Shown here one piece after another: positions 20,933-32,374 of a DNA stretch of 64,000 nucleotides. This DNA is from Zarea fungicola. Lineage: Eukaryota > Ascomycota > Sordariomycetes > Hypocreales > Cordycipitaceae. The DNA is taken from NCBI GenBank assembly GCA_900169235.1, contig FWCC01000164.1:186001-250000 (forward strand), written 5' to 3'. The first letter of the stretch is position 1. Each line of letters starts with the position of its first letter. A model generated the notes under the pieces. That model was not told the DNA's origin. It worked only from the letters and a program-made list of their open reading frames with translations, and did not search any database. The translations under genes and the position numbers were made by a program.

Positions 20933-21667
20933 GATGGGTGAAAGGTCAATATTTGAGAGAGAATGATGATCTGCTTGGTCTCGGAGGCAAAGCTGTTTTC
21001 GAAAGACGCCAGAGAGGCCAGGTTGGAAGCTCTTATACTTGTCGCTAGCGATGAATCCTACAATGAAGGCGATACATCCTTAAGGTGCGTGTCATTGCAT
21101 TTAGCAATGATTGGCCGCCCGGGTCCAACATTGACCATAGAAGGTTGTGCGATGAAGAGGCCGGAGAGTGCTTGAAATGACTAGTGCTTTAACGTGGCGT
21201 TCAAAGCTACCACCGAGTCAGCGCACAAAATCCACTTTGACGGTCGGCAAGCGATAGGAATCGGTAAGTGATAAGGACGTGGATACTTTTGACCCAATTC
21301 ATCCAATAGGCTTCACACGTTTATGCATTAGGTTTCCGATGCTGGCCGGGGTGACCACCCTTTCACTGATCTCGCCAGTGTTCGTGGCTGTTGAGATATT
21401 TGCTGAGTACGCTTTTCGATTCGCGGGGTAGGCGATCCGAGGCAAAGGCCGGTCTGAGATAATGCCTTTAGATAAGAGCGGCTAGAGATATTACTACGGC
21501 CGGCTGGAGATATCACTATACCTCGCTAGCGACATCGGTAGCACCATGGTGTTTATATCTGGGTGACGACCATTGCCGCATTTTCTATTTCTTTTCATCT
21601 TCTGAAATAAAATACAAAGAATACTCTCTTTTAATTTTCAAGGTTGCCCTTAAACCAAGCCGACACC
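20933..21667. promoter_or_regulatory. Divergent promoter between MFS transporter and GDPD gene, with direct repeat
   Basis: 735 bp without a gene. Two 17-bp near-copies, GGCTAGAGATATTACTA at 21480-21496 and GGCTGGAGATATCACTA at 21502-21518, lie in direct orientation 22 bp apart, about 150-190 bp before the GDPD start. They may be a factor-binding pair. This is sequence observation only. Confidence 0.45.
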
Positions 21668-22480
21668 ATGAACCCGCTGAGAATGACACCCGACAAGATT
21701 CGGATCGCTGGCCATCGCGGTCACAGCATTGGCGCCCCGGAAAACACCCTGGCAGCTTTCCGCCGAGCGCATGCGATTGGCGGCGCGGGTGTTACCTGTG
21801 AAACGGATTTAGCCATCACCAAAGACGAGGAGCTCATTTTGATGCACGATGCCACCGTGGATCGAACTACCAACGGCCACGGTCTGGTGCGCAGCATGAC
21901 CTATGCTGAAATCGCTTCTCTAGATGCCGGCTCATGGTTTAACGAGACCTTTGCTGGCGAGAAAGTGCCTCTTCTCAGGGACGCCGTGCTGTTAGCTCGT
22001 GACCTCGGCATTTTCTATCAGCTCGAGCTGAAGATTTACAATCAAAACGAGTTGATATTCCGAAAACTGCGCTCTCTTATTGATGAGCTCGGCTGCGCGA
22101 AACTTCTGCAATTCTCATCTTTTAACTTTGTGCAGCTTAAAGAGCTCAAATTGACCTTTCCAGAAATTCCGACTGTATCACTATCGTATTCGCGCTTCAT
22201 TAACCCGGCGGCTCAGGCTCGTGAATCCGGCGTCGATGCTGTGAATATTGAAATCCAGCATTTTCCAAGCGGCGAAGCACACCAGCTGCGAAAGGAAGGG
22301 CTTTCTGTGTGTTTGTTCGTGCCCAGTGGGGTTGAAGCTGAAAAGCTCAAGTCTTACGGGTTTGATATCGAGGCTGCGGTTGTTGATTGGGTCTGTCAAG
22401 GGCTGTTGGATCAGATTGTCAGTGATGATGTCGCCTTGATGGCCAAGATTGTGAGAACAGCACGCGAGCGGATGGATTAG
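21668..22480 (+). CDS. Glycerophosphodiester phosphodiesterase (GDPD family)
   Basis: Single exon, 270 aa, ATG at 21668. Typical GDPD core: GHRGHSIGAPENTLAAF near residue 17, CETDLAITKDEELILMHD (metal ligands Glu and Asp, then His) near 47-64, VDRTTNG, and later LELK. The family hydrolyses glycerophosphodiesters to glycerol-3-phosphate and an alcohol, using a divalent metal. No signal peptide, so probably cytosolic and acting on imported or internal substrates. Short single-domain length resembles bacterial UgpQ rather than the large SPX-type fungal enzyme. It lies between a divergent MFS transporter and a convergent Zn2Cys6 regulator (stop codons 102 bp apart), which suggests a phosphodiester- or polyol-phosphate-use module. 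Confidence 0.92.
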   Translation: MNPLRMTPDKIRIAGHRGHSIGAPENTLAAFRRAHAIGGAGVTCETDLAITKDEELILMHDATVDRTTNGHGLVRSMTYAEIASLDAGSWFNETFAGEKVPLLRDAVLLARDLGIFYQLELKIYNQNELIFRKLRSLIDELGCAKLLQFSSFNFVQLKELKLTFPEIPTVSLSYSRFINPAAQARESGVDAVNIEIQHFPSGEAHQLRKEGLSVCLFVPSGVEAEKLKSYGFDIEAAVVDWVCQGLLDQIVSDDVALMAKIVRTARERMD

Positions 22481-22582
22481 GAATAGATGTAATGAGATCT
22501 TAGCAATCAATCTACAACGCAATTTAATTGCTATATCGATGCCCACATTGAAATTGACGATTCCAAGCCATATGGACACCGA

Positions 22583-24193
22583 TCATAGAACTGGAGGTGC
22601 TACACCGTATTCCTGGTAGCAGAACCACCTTGTTGTACATCGCCTCCCCTTCATCGACTGCTGCTCTGTTAGTTTTTCTGCGTATGAGGCAAAAAAGTCG
22701 CTATGAGAGATGGGGTCTCGAATTTCCCGCATCCGGGCCACCGCCCACCGCGTATCTTCAGGACGTGTTGCCTCAATTGCGTACATGAACAGAGGACGCA
22801 AGAAGCCAGGATTTAGAGTTTGTTTAGGAAAGGAATTCCGTTCCCCTTCAACAAGACATCGTATTTGATGCATCGCCCTTTGCGCCTCCGGGATCGCGGG
22901 CTGGGGCTCATTCAGCGTGCGGGCAACTTCCAAGAGCTCGGTATGATATGCCGCTATTGAAACAGTGACAGCTTCGACCAAGGTACCATTTGCGGTGGAC
23001 AGTATTTGAGCGCGTATTTCGCCTAGCTCGCATTGCATCAATGCTGGTCTTGAAGTCCATAATGACAGCAATTCAGCCTTGATGATGGACATCAGTTGAC
23101 TGACTTCCTCTTGGTCAGTTCCTGTACTTCGGGAACGATGGTAGTGACTGAGGTTGGCGATTCGTAAAGATAGGCGCTGTAGTTGGCAGTAAAATTGAAA
23201 AACAAGTTCACCATCGTATTCTTGCGTGCCAAGTGGAACAAACGTTTCTTGTGGCCGGAGAGGCAAGATTGAGGTGTCTGTCTTATCTGAAAGCAGAATC
23301 ATGGCTTCGTCTGACATGATTCCACGGTTTCCCCCTCTTCTTGCTGCCGCATGCATAATCTGGAGCCAGGAGGAAATGCGAGATGTGATTATGGTTTTCT
23401 GGTCGCTGTTTAAAACACATGATTTCAACTGCGCCATATATGGGCCAGTCGACTGCCTAAGAATACAGTCTTCGCCACCAAAAATCACGAGGGAAAATAA
23501 AGTATTAATGAAAATGTTGACCAAAAGTGTCTCAAATTCTATGGCGTTGTTGCCAAGGGTAGCTTCGAGCATATTTTTTGCAATCTCATATCGAGATATA
23601 GCAGTCATCGCCGGCAGAGAATTGTGTTGAGCCTTGAATAGCAGCTGCAACGCGGAGATGGCCATTGTGATAGGCTTATGCCGGCTGGAAAGTTTAATTG
23701 CATGACGCTTCATGCGCACCCAATTAGCCGAATCACAAGACGTGATCATAGGCAGGTTGACCTCCTGGAGAAAGTAAGGGAACGAAAGGTCCTCATCTGC
23801 CGCAAGCCAGTCAATGGTAGTACACAAGTGTATATCTTGCGAGATCATCTGCGAGATGACACTCTCACTGGTCGCCGGTCTTTCGCCAATCTGGCTGAAG
23901 TCTGGAATGCTGTGCAGCTGTGTTGTCTCCCACCCCGGTGAAGGAAGACGCGTTTTTCTGCGCTCCAGCAGCTGAAATCCAGTTTTATCCATCAAAGTCA
24001 TCGCCTCTTGTCGGCGAGTTGGACTTTTGTAGCAACATTCTCTCTTTAATCGGATGCATCGTTTGCACACTGGTCGGTATTCGTCACATTTTACTTTGTG
24101 AGAGCGACAGGTGAGACAGCCGGTTCGCACACGGCCGCGGTAATGAGGATTGCGGTTGGCGACTGGCGCACCACCAATCCACAAATATTCCAT
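22583..24193 (-). CDS. Zn2Cys6 transcription factor
   Basis: Single exon, 536 aa, ATG at 24191-24193. The N-terminal binuclear zinc cluster has all six Cys: GCLTCRSHKVKCDEYRPVCK followed by RCIRLKREC at residues about 25-53. The rest is largely helical and resembles the poorly conserved fungal-specific middle homology region (Fungal_trans_2-like). It is convergent with the GDPD gene and likely a local regulator of the transporter/GDPD pair; inferred from position. Confidence 0.9.
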   Translation of the reverse strand: MEYLWIGGAPVANRNPHYRGRVRTGCLTCRSHKVKCDEYRPVCKRCIRLKRECCYKSPTRRQEAMTLMDKTGFQLLERRKTRLPSPGWETTQLHSIPDFSQIGERPATSESVISQMISQDIHLCTTIDWLAADEDLSFPYFLQEVNLPMITSCDSANWVRMKRHAIKLSSRHKPITMAISALQLLFKAQHNSLPAMTAISRYEIAKNMLEATLGNNAIEFETLLVNIFINTLFSLVIFGGEDCILRQSTGPYMAQLKSCVLNSDQKTIITSRISSWLQIMHAAARRGGNRGIMSDEAMILLSDKTDTSILPLRPQETFVPLGTQEYDGELVFQFYCQLQRLSLRIANLSHYHRSRSTGTDQEEVSQLMSIIKAELLSLWTSRPALMQCELGEIRAQILSTANGTLVEAVTVSIAAYHTELLEVARTLNEPQPAIPEAQRAMHQIRCLVEGERNSFPKQTLNPGFLRPLFMYAIEATRPEDTRWAVARMREIRDPISHSDFFASYAEKLTEQQSMKGRRCTTRWFCYQEYGVAPPVL

Positions 24194-25765
24194 TACTTTG
24201 CGACCGGCAGGTTGGGTTTATCAAAGTGTCGTTGATGCCGATGCCTAGGTCAGCCTCCAGCGGATCGCGACATTTCCCACGGATGTTGGTATGTCACGTG
24301 TATAATCTAATTGGCGTGGTGTATCATCGCATAGACCAGTTATCAATAGAACTTCCTTGAATAATTTAAATACTTGAAGAAAATAGGAAAGAGATTAGAA
24401 GTTTTAAAGCTTCTCACCTGCTACAGCTAGTCCCTGATGTGATTTTTTTTTTCGGCCGAGTGTATCGACTGCTAATTGTACTGCCCGTGGTGGAAAATCT
24501 GGTCGCCTCGAGAGAAGCTCCAGGCATATTAATATCGTGTCGGACTAACGAGTCATGGTTGTGCAGGCTCACCAGAACCACCGCACTTATAAATGGTTCG
24601 ACAGGCCACCTTTTGCTATTAGGGCGTGATTATCTATTCTTCCGATTTAATACATTCTATTTATTCAATTCCAAATCTATACTTCCTTCCGTGCTGAGTA
24701 TGTAGTACCAACTACTCTATGCTTGTCAATTTTGACGCATTAGTTCCAAGGTCTTGAACTATTTCTGAACCTTGGAGAATCTTCAAATTGAGTGGATCAT
24801 GCGATACCTAATGTAAATGTCAGATTGGCTACACTCCTTCCCTTAAAAATCTCGAATTTTGAAATTGTGTATGTCGACTGTGTGGTCGCTAGCTTACCCG
24901 GTACTCAACTGTTCCCTGTAACAACTGTCTATAACTGCTACGCCAGCTAGCAAAAGATTGGCATTGATACTATTCGGGTATCAATTAGATAACTATAGCT
25001 TGTAACTGTAACTTCGTTACATTCTCTTATTGAGGTCAAGCCACGGGGCGGCTTCACCTTCATACAATTTGTCTTCCACATTCACTGAGCGAGCAATTTT
25101 GTAAGTGAGGTGAGATCCTCATTAAGGACTTCTAATCAATAACTAGTTCGTCTTGCCGGATTCTTGTTTGAGCCTAAATGTGATAAAGAAAAAAATTTAT
25201 TGGTCAGTATAGGCTGATTCTTATTCCATGCAGCCAGCCATATATTATATACCGATTGCCGTAAATGTTCACTATCACTGGCATTGAAGCCCTATGGTAG
25301 TATATTTTCGTTTTACAATCATAGTGTAAACACAATGTGGCGGGCAAATTCCATTCCTATTCAAGTTCTGCACAGTTGCTTGTCATGCCATTTGAGCCAG
25401 TGTTGCCTTACAACGGCATTTCTGGCTTTCTGTGTTTACCAAATGTTCTATTATAGTTTAAAATACAACCCAGACAGCATAAACTACCAGATTCAGCGTA
25501 TGCAGCAAACCCAACTCAAGATATTGACTGTAGCTACGTGGTAGTTGGCTTGAGATTGAGCTTATTCGGCGGCGGATTTAAGCAAAGTCCATGCTTGCCA
25601 TTACATCCCAGTGCTTGCTTCGAAATGGGCCATGTAGATGCAGTCAGTGTTATATGGGAAAAGGGAGTTAGGCAAACATAGGGTATATATCCTGTGAAAA
25701 ATCTGTTTGCTTCTTATTTCCACGTTCTGCTAAACAAAGATACCTCATTAACTTCTAGTTTTTAT
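24194..25765. other. Intergenic, AT-rich, no supported gene
   Basis: About 1.6 kb separating the Zn2Cys6 gene and the 3' end of the next transporter. Open frames are short and hydrophobic by AT bias. No repeat copy was recognised. Confidence 0.6.
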
Positions 25766-27330
25766 CTAAGGCTCGTCAACATTTTCCACCTCCATCACGT
25801 CCATCTTGTCAAATACAGCACCGCGGGCAAGGTCAACCCGGCGCTTAGGCTGCCACTTGGAATTCGGGACAAAGAGCGGCGAGTTTGTGAACAAGTCATC
25901 CATATCCTCCAAGTTCAGCCCCTTGGTCTCGGGGAGGAAGGCCCAGAAAAACAGCCCGTTGGTGACATTGCACACAATGAAGATGATGTAGAAACGCCAA
26001 CCAATAGCCGGGATGGCGATGGGGGTAACTTGACCAATCAAGGTGTTGAATGCAAACGAGGTCATGGCACCCAACGAGACGGCCTTTGTGCGGTAGGCAG
26101 TCCCCCATAGCTCCGGAGGAATTGCCCACGACAGCGGCCCAGAAGATATGAAGAAGAAGAAGTTGAACACCCATGTCATGACAATGAAGCCCCAGTGAGC
26201 GCCAGCATTCGGGGCGGAGGCGGGGAACTTCTTAATCAAGATGGCGTTGACGAGGAACGTCGCAGCCATGATGTATGAGCCGTAGATTTCGAGGGGTCGT
26301 CGTCCGATGATGTCGATGGTCCAGAGACACAACGCTGTCCCGCACATGCCGATCAGAGCGTTGATGGATACGAAGAGGAGGGTAGAATCAGTAGAAATTC
26401 CGAGCTGAGCAAAGATCTCGGGCGAGAAGTACTGGATGGCTGATACACCAGTCATTTGGCAACCGCACTGAATCATCATAACCAAGACGGTACGACGGAG
26501 GTTGGCAGGCGTGCGGACGAGATCAAAGTATGTGACCTTCTTCTGTGCGTGTTCCTCGGCAATCTGGGCCTTGATGAGCAGGTACTCTTCCTGAACATAC
26601 TCGTCGTTTTCATCACCCTTGGCATGTAGACGAGCCAGTGTTGCGAGTCCGTCCTCGTGTCTGTCATGATCGCAGAGCCATCGGGGCGATTCGGGAAGGA
26701 CAAAAACAAAGGCAACGAGGAGTATAGCCGGGATGATTTGGATGGCTAGCGGTACGCGCCATGAACGGCTATCGACACCATTCCAGGCTGAGTATGCACC
26801 AAAGGAAGTCCATGTTGCCGCTACTTGGCCGAAAGCAGAGAAAAGTTGTTGCAGGGTTGTTATGCGTCCTCTTATATCTCGATGAGCAATCTCAGATTGA
26901 TAGACGGGGATAATCATCTATCACTGTCAGCTGATTCCTCCACGTTGATTTTGTTTCCTCAGACAGGTTCACTTACAACGAGGAAACCAATTCCAAAGCC
27001 GGCAATTAGACGTCCGATATACAGCATTTCAACAACAACACCCGCTGTCTGGATAATGCCGCCAATAATGAAGATGATGGATGCCATGAGAATGGTGCCA
27101 CGCCGACCGAGCCGGTCAGTGTAGCCAGCACCAAGCGCGCCAAAGAAGCATCCTCCAGTGAAGAGAGAGACAACGGTTCCAGTTCGTGATCCTGCGTTGG
27201 CAGTCAGGAACTTGTTCTTGAAGTCGTCGGTGGCGACAACCTCAGCAATGACACCCAGATCGTAACCAAAGAGGAACGATCCAAATGCCGCAAAGGAACC
27301 GAGCAGAAACTGATAGATTCCCGGCTTCAT
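25766..27330 (-). CDS. MFS sugar transporter
   Basis: Two exons, 26977-27330 and 25766-26917 (59-bp intron, phase 0); 501 aa, ATG at 27328-27330. Sugar-porter signatures are complete: FGYDLGVI in helix 1, DRLGRRG in loop 2-3, PVYQSEIAHRDIRGR, LPESPRWL at the end of the N-half, DIIGRRPLE in loop 8-9, and PETKGLNLEDMDDLF after helix 12. It belongs to the group that holds fungal hexose, lactose and quinate permeases; the exact sugar cannot be read from sequence. Plasma-membrane H+ symport is known for the family. No obvious partner gene adjoins it. Confidence 0.92.
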
Positions 27331-28701
27331 TGTGACGAAGAGGATAGTTGAGTAAGGATGTGAACGTGCAAAGTTCTAGTGTGTGTGACTAAGGGTATAG
27401 ATGCTTTTAGGTTGCTATCAAGAGCGGTTTTCCCGTTGAGGTAATAGCCTCTAAAGAGTCAGAACGGATGGTAGCGCGTATACCCAGTGCTAGCTACCGG
27501 AGAACGCAAGCCGACAGTCTTTATACACGTGGTTGAAGCTCGGGCGATTCGGTATTGAAAACCCGAACGAGGGATGGAGGCTCAACGGTGGCTGAAGAAG
27601 AGTCTGTGGGAAACTGACTTTGGCATGAACAATACACTCGTTCCAGGCTCTAGTGGTTTCATGAATCTCTCGCCTAATTCCGACGGGTTTCTCCATACCA
27701 ACTTTTCTCCATACTTTGGAATCAGGCTAACTCCAGCTATCGACCCGCCCCCGCAAAGCTATCCCCCACTCATTGCACTGCCTCTGGTAGGAATGTGGAG
27801 AGATTGCGGGGGTCAAACAATATCTTCGGACATTGTGGTAACTACCTGATTCGTGGGAATGTACTTTTGGAGTCGCGATGATATGTACATCCGGCTAGGC
27901 TGCTGAAAACAAGTATTTCCGGCAGTTGACAACTTGACGTGGCCTGACAAGGTCAAGTTGGGGTAGGATCGACGGCTAGCTACCAATAGTTCACGCCACA
28001 GCAAACATTGAGCAAACACAACGCCTCCAGAGCCACTTAGTGCCGCGGAGTAAAAGCCGGGTACCACACCAAGTGTTGATGGGTCAGGTCTTATTGTCAC
28101 GCAGACCAGTGATTTGTCATGGAGTAAGAAGTGGCTTGTAGTACACCCGAGGGTGGCCGTGGGAGGATGCTAAAGTTACAATGTGGTTTACCTGCAAAGG
28201 CAAAGGATCCATCCAAACGAGACCCATAGTTACGTTTAGAGTCACACGCCGCCTGACACTTGCATACTTGAACAGCTAGAAAATACTAGGTATGTTTAAA
28301 CAAATCTTACCCAATTTAGCGAAAGTATTGCTATGGCTGACCAAGGGGCAGCGCTTATCGAGTATAGTTTTCTAGACAATTAGGCGGTAAAGAGCAATTC
28401 TTGCTTGATTGGGTGCTTAGGGCTGAATTAAAACGTTGAGGGGGACATGGCTCAGATTAAAATCTCACAGCACTATGCATGTATCACAAGTTAGTAGCCT
28501 TCTAGACAAGTGACATTTCGAGGTAACGTGTCCAGCACTCAATCCCGAACGCCAATTTACCACGTAACATCACACCTCTTCTCCATATTAACTTTTCAAG
28601 AGAAGAGTCATAGATATGGAAACACAAAGTTGACCATTTTTTATCTATGTATCTAGTTTTGATTCATCTATCAAGCAGCTTGCGGGCGCAAATCGTCTCA
28701 T
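27331..28701. other. Intergenic, promoter side of the sugar transporter; no gene
   Basis: About 1.4 kb. The transporter promoter occupies the left part. The 91-codon plus-strand frame near 27574 overlaps a minus-strand frame and shows no domain. Nothing further recognised. Confidence 0.55.
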
Positions 28702-30017
28702 CTACAACGAAACCTTTAGCTTCTCATTCTGGATAATTTCAATCCAGTATCCATCAGGGTCAAGAACAAAGGCAATATCGCGCATGCGCCCATCTGTGAG
28801 CCTCTTCTTCCAGTTGACGCCAGTCTTTTCGAGTCGCGCACAAGCTGCGTCGAGGTCATCAACCGAGATACCTGCATTCACAAAGTTAGAAATGCAATAG
28901 AATACAGCTGTGGTTGTCCTTGGTTGTCTTACAAATATGTCCAAAGCCTTGAGGTTCAGCATTGCCGTTGTGGTAGCTGAAGCTAGCATCGTCCTCGGTA
29001 CCGTGATTCCACGTAAGCTCGAGGAGGCCTTCCCTGTACGCAGTGTAGTGGGGAGTAGACTCGTGTGGAATCGGGTATGCGGCGGGATAAGCCAGGAAGT
29101 AGTTGGTAAACTTGGCGGCGTTATTCTCATACGTGCTGATCAGTGTCATGCCCATGACGTTCTGGTAGAAGTCAAGCGTCTTTTTGGAGTCCTTGCATCG
29201 TATCATGGTGTGGTTCTGGCATTCAATAGTCAGTGTCGTTAATTGGAATTTAATGAGCAAGCATGCTTACCATGCGGTAAGTAGAGACATCAGTCGTAGT
29301 GACATTCTCGGTGGTCTCGACAGGCTTCTGCACGATAATCTCGACCCTGCACATGTCTGTCAGTGGTGGCGGAAATGAATTCAGCTCATCCATTAGCGTA
29401 CCAGTATCCATCGGGATCCAGCGCAAACGCAATGTCCCTCATAGAACCATCAGTCAGTTTCTTCTTGAACTGGTATCCCTCATCCTCAAGGCGCTTGCAG
29501 GCAGCCTGGATGTTGTCCACTGAGATGGCAACATGTCCAAAACCGCGGTGTGGCTCAGTGTTTCCATTGACCACCTTGTAGTCGGGATCATCCTCGGTGC
29601 CATAATTGTGCGTCAGCTCAATTAGGCCCTCGCGATCAGAGCGGACGGCGCCAGCCGATGCAGCGCCTGGCGCATCGTAGGCGAGAAAGTACAGGTCAAA
29701 TTTGTTCTCGGGATTACGGATCGTCTCAATAACCTTCATGCCCAGGAACTCATAAAACTTGACTGTATTCTTTGTCAGTGACAATCTATGGAAGCCTTTT
29801 GGGAGCAGTCGCCAAACTGCACCGCATATGACTTACCTGACTTCTTGGGATCCTTGACTCGTATCATCGAGTGATTGAGCTTGTATTTGGAGGTATCGGT
29901 CGCCATTGTTGCGAAGGAAGCAGTTCCAAAGATGGAAGGGAATTGTCGTGATAAGGTGGATAGAGTGTGAAGCCTGTTCTGTGCCAGGGCGGGTGAGAGA
30001 AACGCGACCCTCAACAT
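28702..30017 (-). CDS. GLO1: Glyoxalase I (lactoylglutathione lyase), two-domain, probable mitochondrial and cytosolic forms
   Basis: Exons on the minus strand: 29837-30017, 29402-29762, 29271-29346, 28933-29215 and 28702-28871; 356 aa, phases agree. Two tandem glyoxalase/VOC domains: NHSMIRVKDPKKSVKFYEFLGM ... RGFGHVAISV ... ALDPDGYWVE (first), then NHTMIRCKDSKKTLDFYQNV ... QGFGHICISV ... VLDPDGYWIE (second). The Glu after DPDGYW is a metal ligand in the family. The enzyme isomerises the methylglyoxal-glutathione hemithioacetal to S-lactoylglutathione. The first ATG (30015-30017) gives a basic, hydroxylated leader like a mitochondrial presequence; a second ATG (29904-29906, MATDTSKYKLNH) directly before domain 1 would give a cytosolic form. 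Confidence 0.93.
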
Positions 30018-31247
30018 GTACAGGCGGTATATATGAAGATACGAAACGAGGAAAGTAAATAGAAGCAAAGATCATATGTCGCAAAAAGAGGAGAAATAAT
30101 TCAGACGTCACAATTAATGAGGGTCTAAAACTTCATTTTTGGACTTTCGAGCCCCTCCCCCGCCTCCGCTTACCCCAACTTCCCCAACTATTACTAGTCA
30201 CGCAAGCCGCACCGGATAGTGGATACACTGTTGGATAAGACGGACTACAGCCAAGCATCCTCGGTATCGCTCGGGCAACTTACCACGAGCTGATTTCGAT
30301 ATATGACAGAGCGGAATCGCAGAAGCCGAGCCGTCACAAAACATAGGAGGGTAAGGCTCGCCCTCGCTGACACACATCTATACTAACTGCCGATTGGTAG
30401 CAGTATGTGATTTGATCAACACTAATCCATGACCCCCACGCCTGCAAGCCATGAGGCGTTTCTCCATTAATCGCACATTTCCGACTTCACCTAGTGCTTC
30501 TGATTTGCGTCGCAGCTGATCAAAAGTGGCAACTTAAGCGGACACTCGAGTCCATAATAATCTGAATATAGCAAGTAAGCTACGTAACTAGTCTCTTACT
30601 AATACTATTGTTTGCTATTTGCTATGACTCTTAGCTTGGTATTGTTATTCAACCCCGCACTTCCGGTAATAAAGTGAATGCCAATCGGATCCCGTATACT
30701 GCTTTGGGAAAGAGGCTGTTTTCCACTTTTGTGCATTCGGCATCGCTTCCGTCGGCAGCACGGCACACTGAACGTGGTGAATTTAGGAGCCGACAATCTG
30801 GCCGATTGCCTTTTAGGCGAACTTCTGCTCCATCAGTGTACAGGATATACCCGACTCGGGCTGCTTCGGGCTTGATAGCCGAGGCAGCACTGCTGTAAAA
30901 GCTGAATGACACACATTCTCGCAATCTGAGTGGTATGTTCCTATTCATACTCTATGAGCCACCCCCTCATCCCCCACGTATGGAGTCTGCCTGGCACGAG
31001 CGGAGAGGATTCTGCCCCAGGTTTTCAGCAGTCTCGGTGTTTGTTATCCGAAATCTGGCGAGATTTATATCATATGATATGTCCTATAGCGAAAGTTGAA
31101 ACACGTACAGTCATAGTCCAGGCGAGTCTGGAACTTTTTCTATCGATAATTTAGTCACTCCGGCTTTGCTGAGGATTCTCAGTAACACGGTGCACAACCT
31201 TCCGCTGCTGATCTTTTGGACCATGTACTCAGTGCATATTGGGCACC
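30018..31247. other. Divergent intergenic between glyoxalase and dehydrogenase genes; no gene
   Basis: About 1.2 kb between divergent starts. A pyrimidine-rich segment lies near 30150-30190 in the glyoxalase promoter. Overlapping frames around 30600-30950 have no recognisable domain. Confidence 0.55.
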
Positions 31248-32374
31248 ATGCAGTCTGTACAGCCGTTGTCAAGCAATGGAGTCTCTAAACCAATCATCCT
31301 ACACATTGGTGACCCAATCAAGTACAATCTTGAAGAGTACCAAAGATTCTCGACCCAATTCACCATCATCCGGCCAACAGTGCAAGAGCGTCAGAGACCA
31401 GAGTTCATAAGTGCCCTAAAAGAGAAACGTTGGGGCGACTTCTCTGCCATCTACCGTCCATTCTGGAATACAGGTGGCGAGATGGGTAAATGGGATGACG
31501 AATTGATACCATTACTGCCGAACTCTGTACAAATCTTTGCCAGTGCCGGTGCAGGTTACGACTGGGCTGATACTGAATTACTTGCAAAACGTGGTATTAC
31601 CCTCCGAGATCCTATGAATTGATGTTTTCAAACTAACTGCCTTGAGGTATCCTATACTGCAATGGCGCCAGCGCCTCGTCAGAAGCTGTCGCGGACATGG
31701 CTATATTCCATATCATTTCCACCTTTCGTAACCTAGCCTGGTCGCAACTTGCCGCTCGCTCTCTTGACCCTGTACGCTGGATGGATGCGCACGAAAATGC
31801 TGCCGCAACAGCTTTCAACCCGCGTGGTCAGACTCTCGGCATCATAGGCATGGGAAATATTGGATACATGATCGCTGTCAAGGCACATACGGCCTTTGGT
31901 ATGAAGATTGCCTACTATGATATCTACCGCAAGTCTGCGTCGCAAGAGAAGGCTGTCGAAGCGAAATTTTATGAGGACATGGATGCCCTTCTTGCCGCGT
32001 CGGACTGCGTACTCACCGCCACACCATTTGCAGGACAAGTTTTAATAACAAAAGAACGGCTAACCAAGTTTAAAGATGGCGCAAGATTTGTAAACATTGC
32101 AAGAGGGTCGCTTGTGGATGAGGACGCCTTGGTTGAGGCATTGACAAGTGGGAAGCTAAAGGCTGCAGGGTTAGACGTGTTTGCCAATGAACCACATGTT
32201 CACCCCGGGCTGGTCAAGATGGAGAATGTGACACTGACGTGCCACAATGCAGGGGCGAGTCTGGATACCCATATTGGATTTGAGAAGTTGGCCATGGAGA
32301 ATATTCAAGGATATTTGTTGGAAGGCAAGGCCAAGACGGCAGTCAATTCGCATCTCATACCATCTAAGATCTAG
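31248..32374 (+). CDS. D-isomer-specific 2-hydroxyacid dehydrogenase (glyoxylate/hydroxypyruvate reductase-like)
   Basis: Exons 31248-31593 and 31647-32374 (53-bp intron); 357 aa, ATG at 31248. The join restores YCNGASASSEAVADMA, a hallmark of the family. NAD(P)-binding Rossmann motif GIIGMGNIG; catalytic Arg in NIARGSLVDED, Glu in FANEP and His in LTCHNAGAS. Family members reduce glyoxylate, hydroxypyruvate or other 2-oxoacids to D-hydroxyacids. Length and motif order match fungal glyoxylate reductases; the substrate is inferred. Divergent from the glyoxalase gene, so both may serve short 2-oxo compound detoxification, which is only suggestive. Confidence 0.92.
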
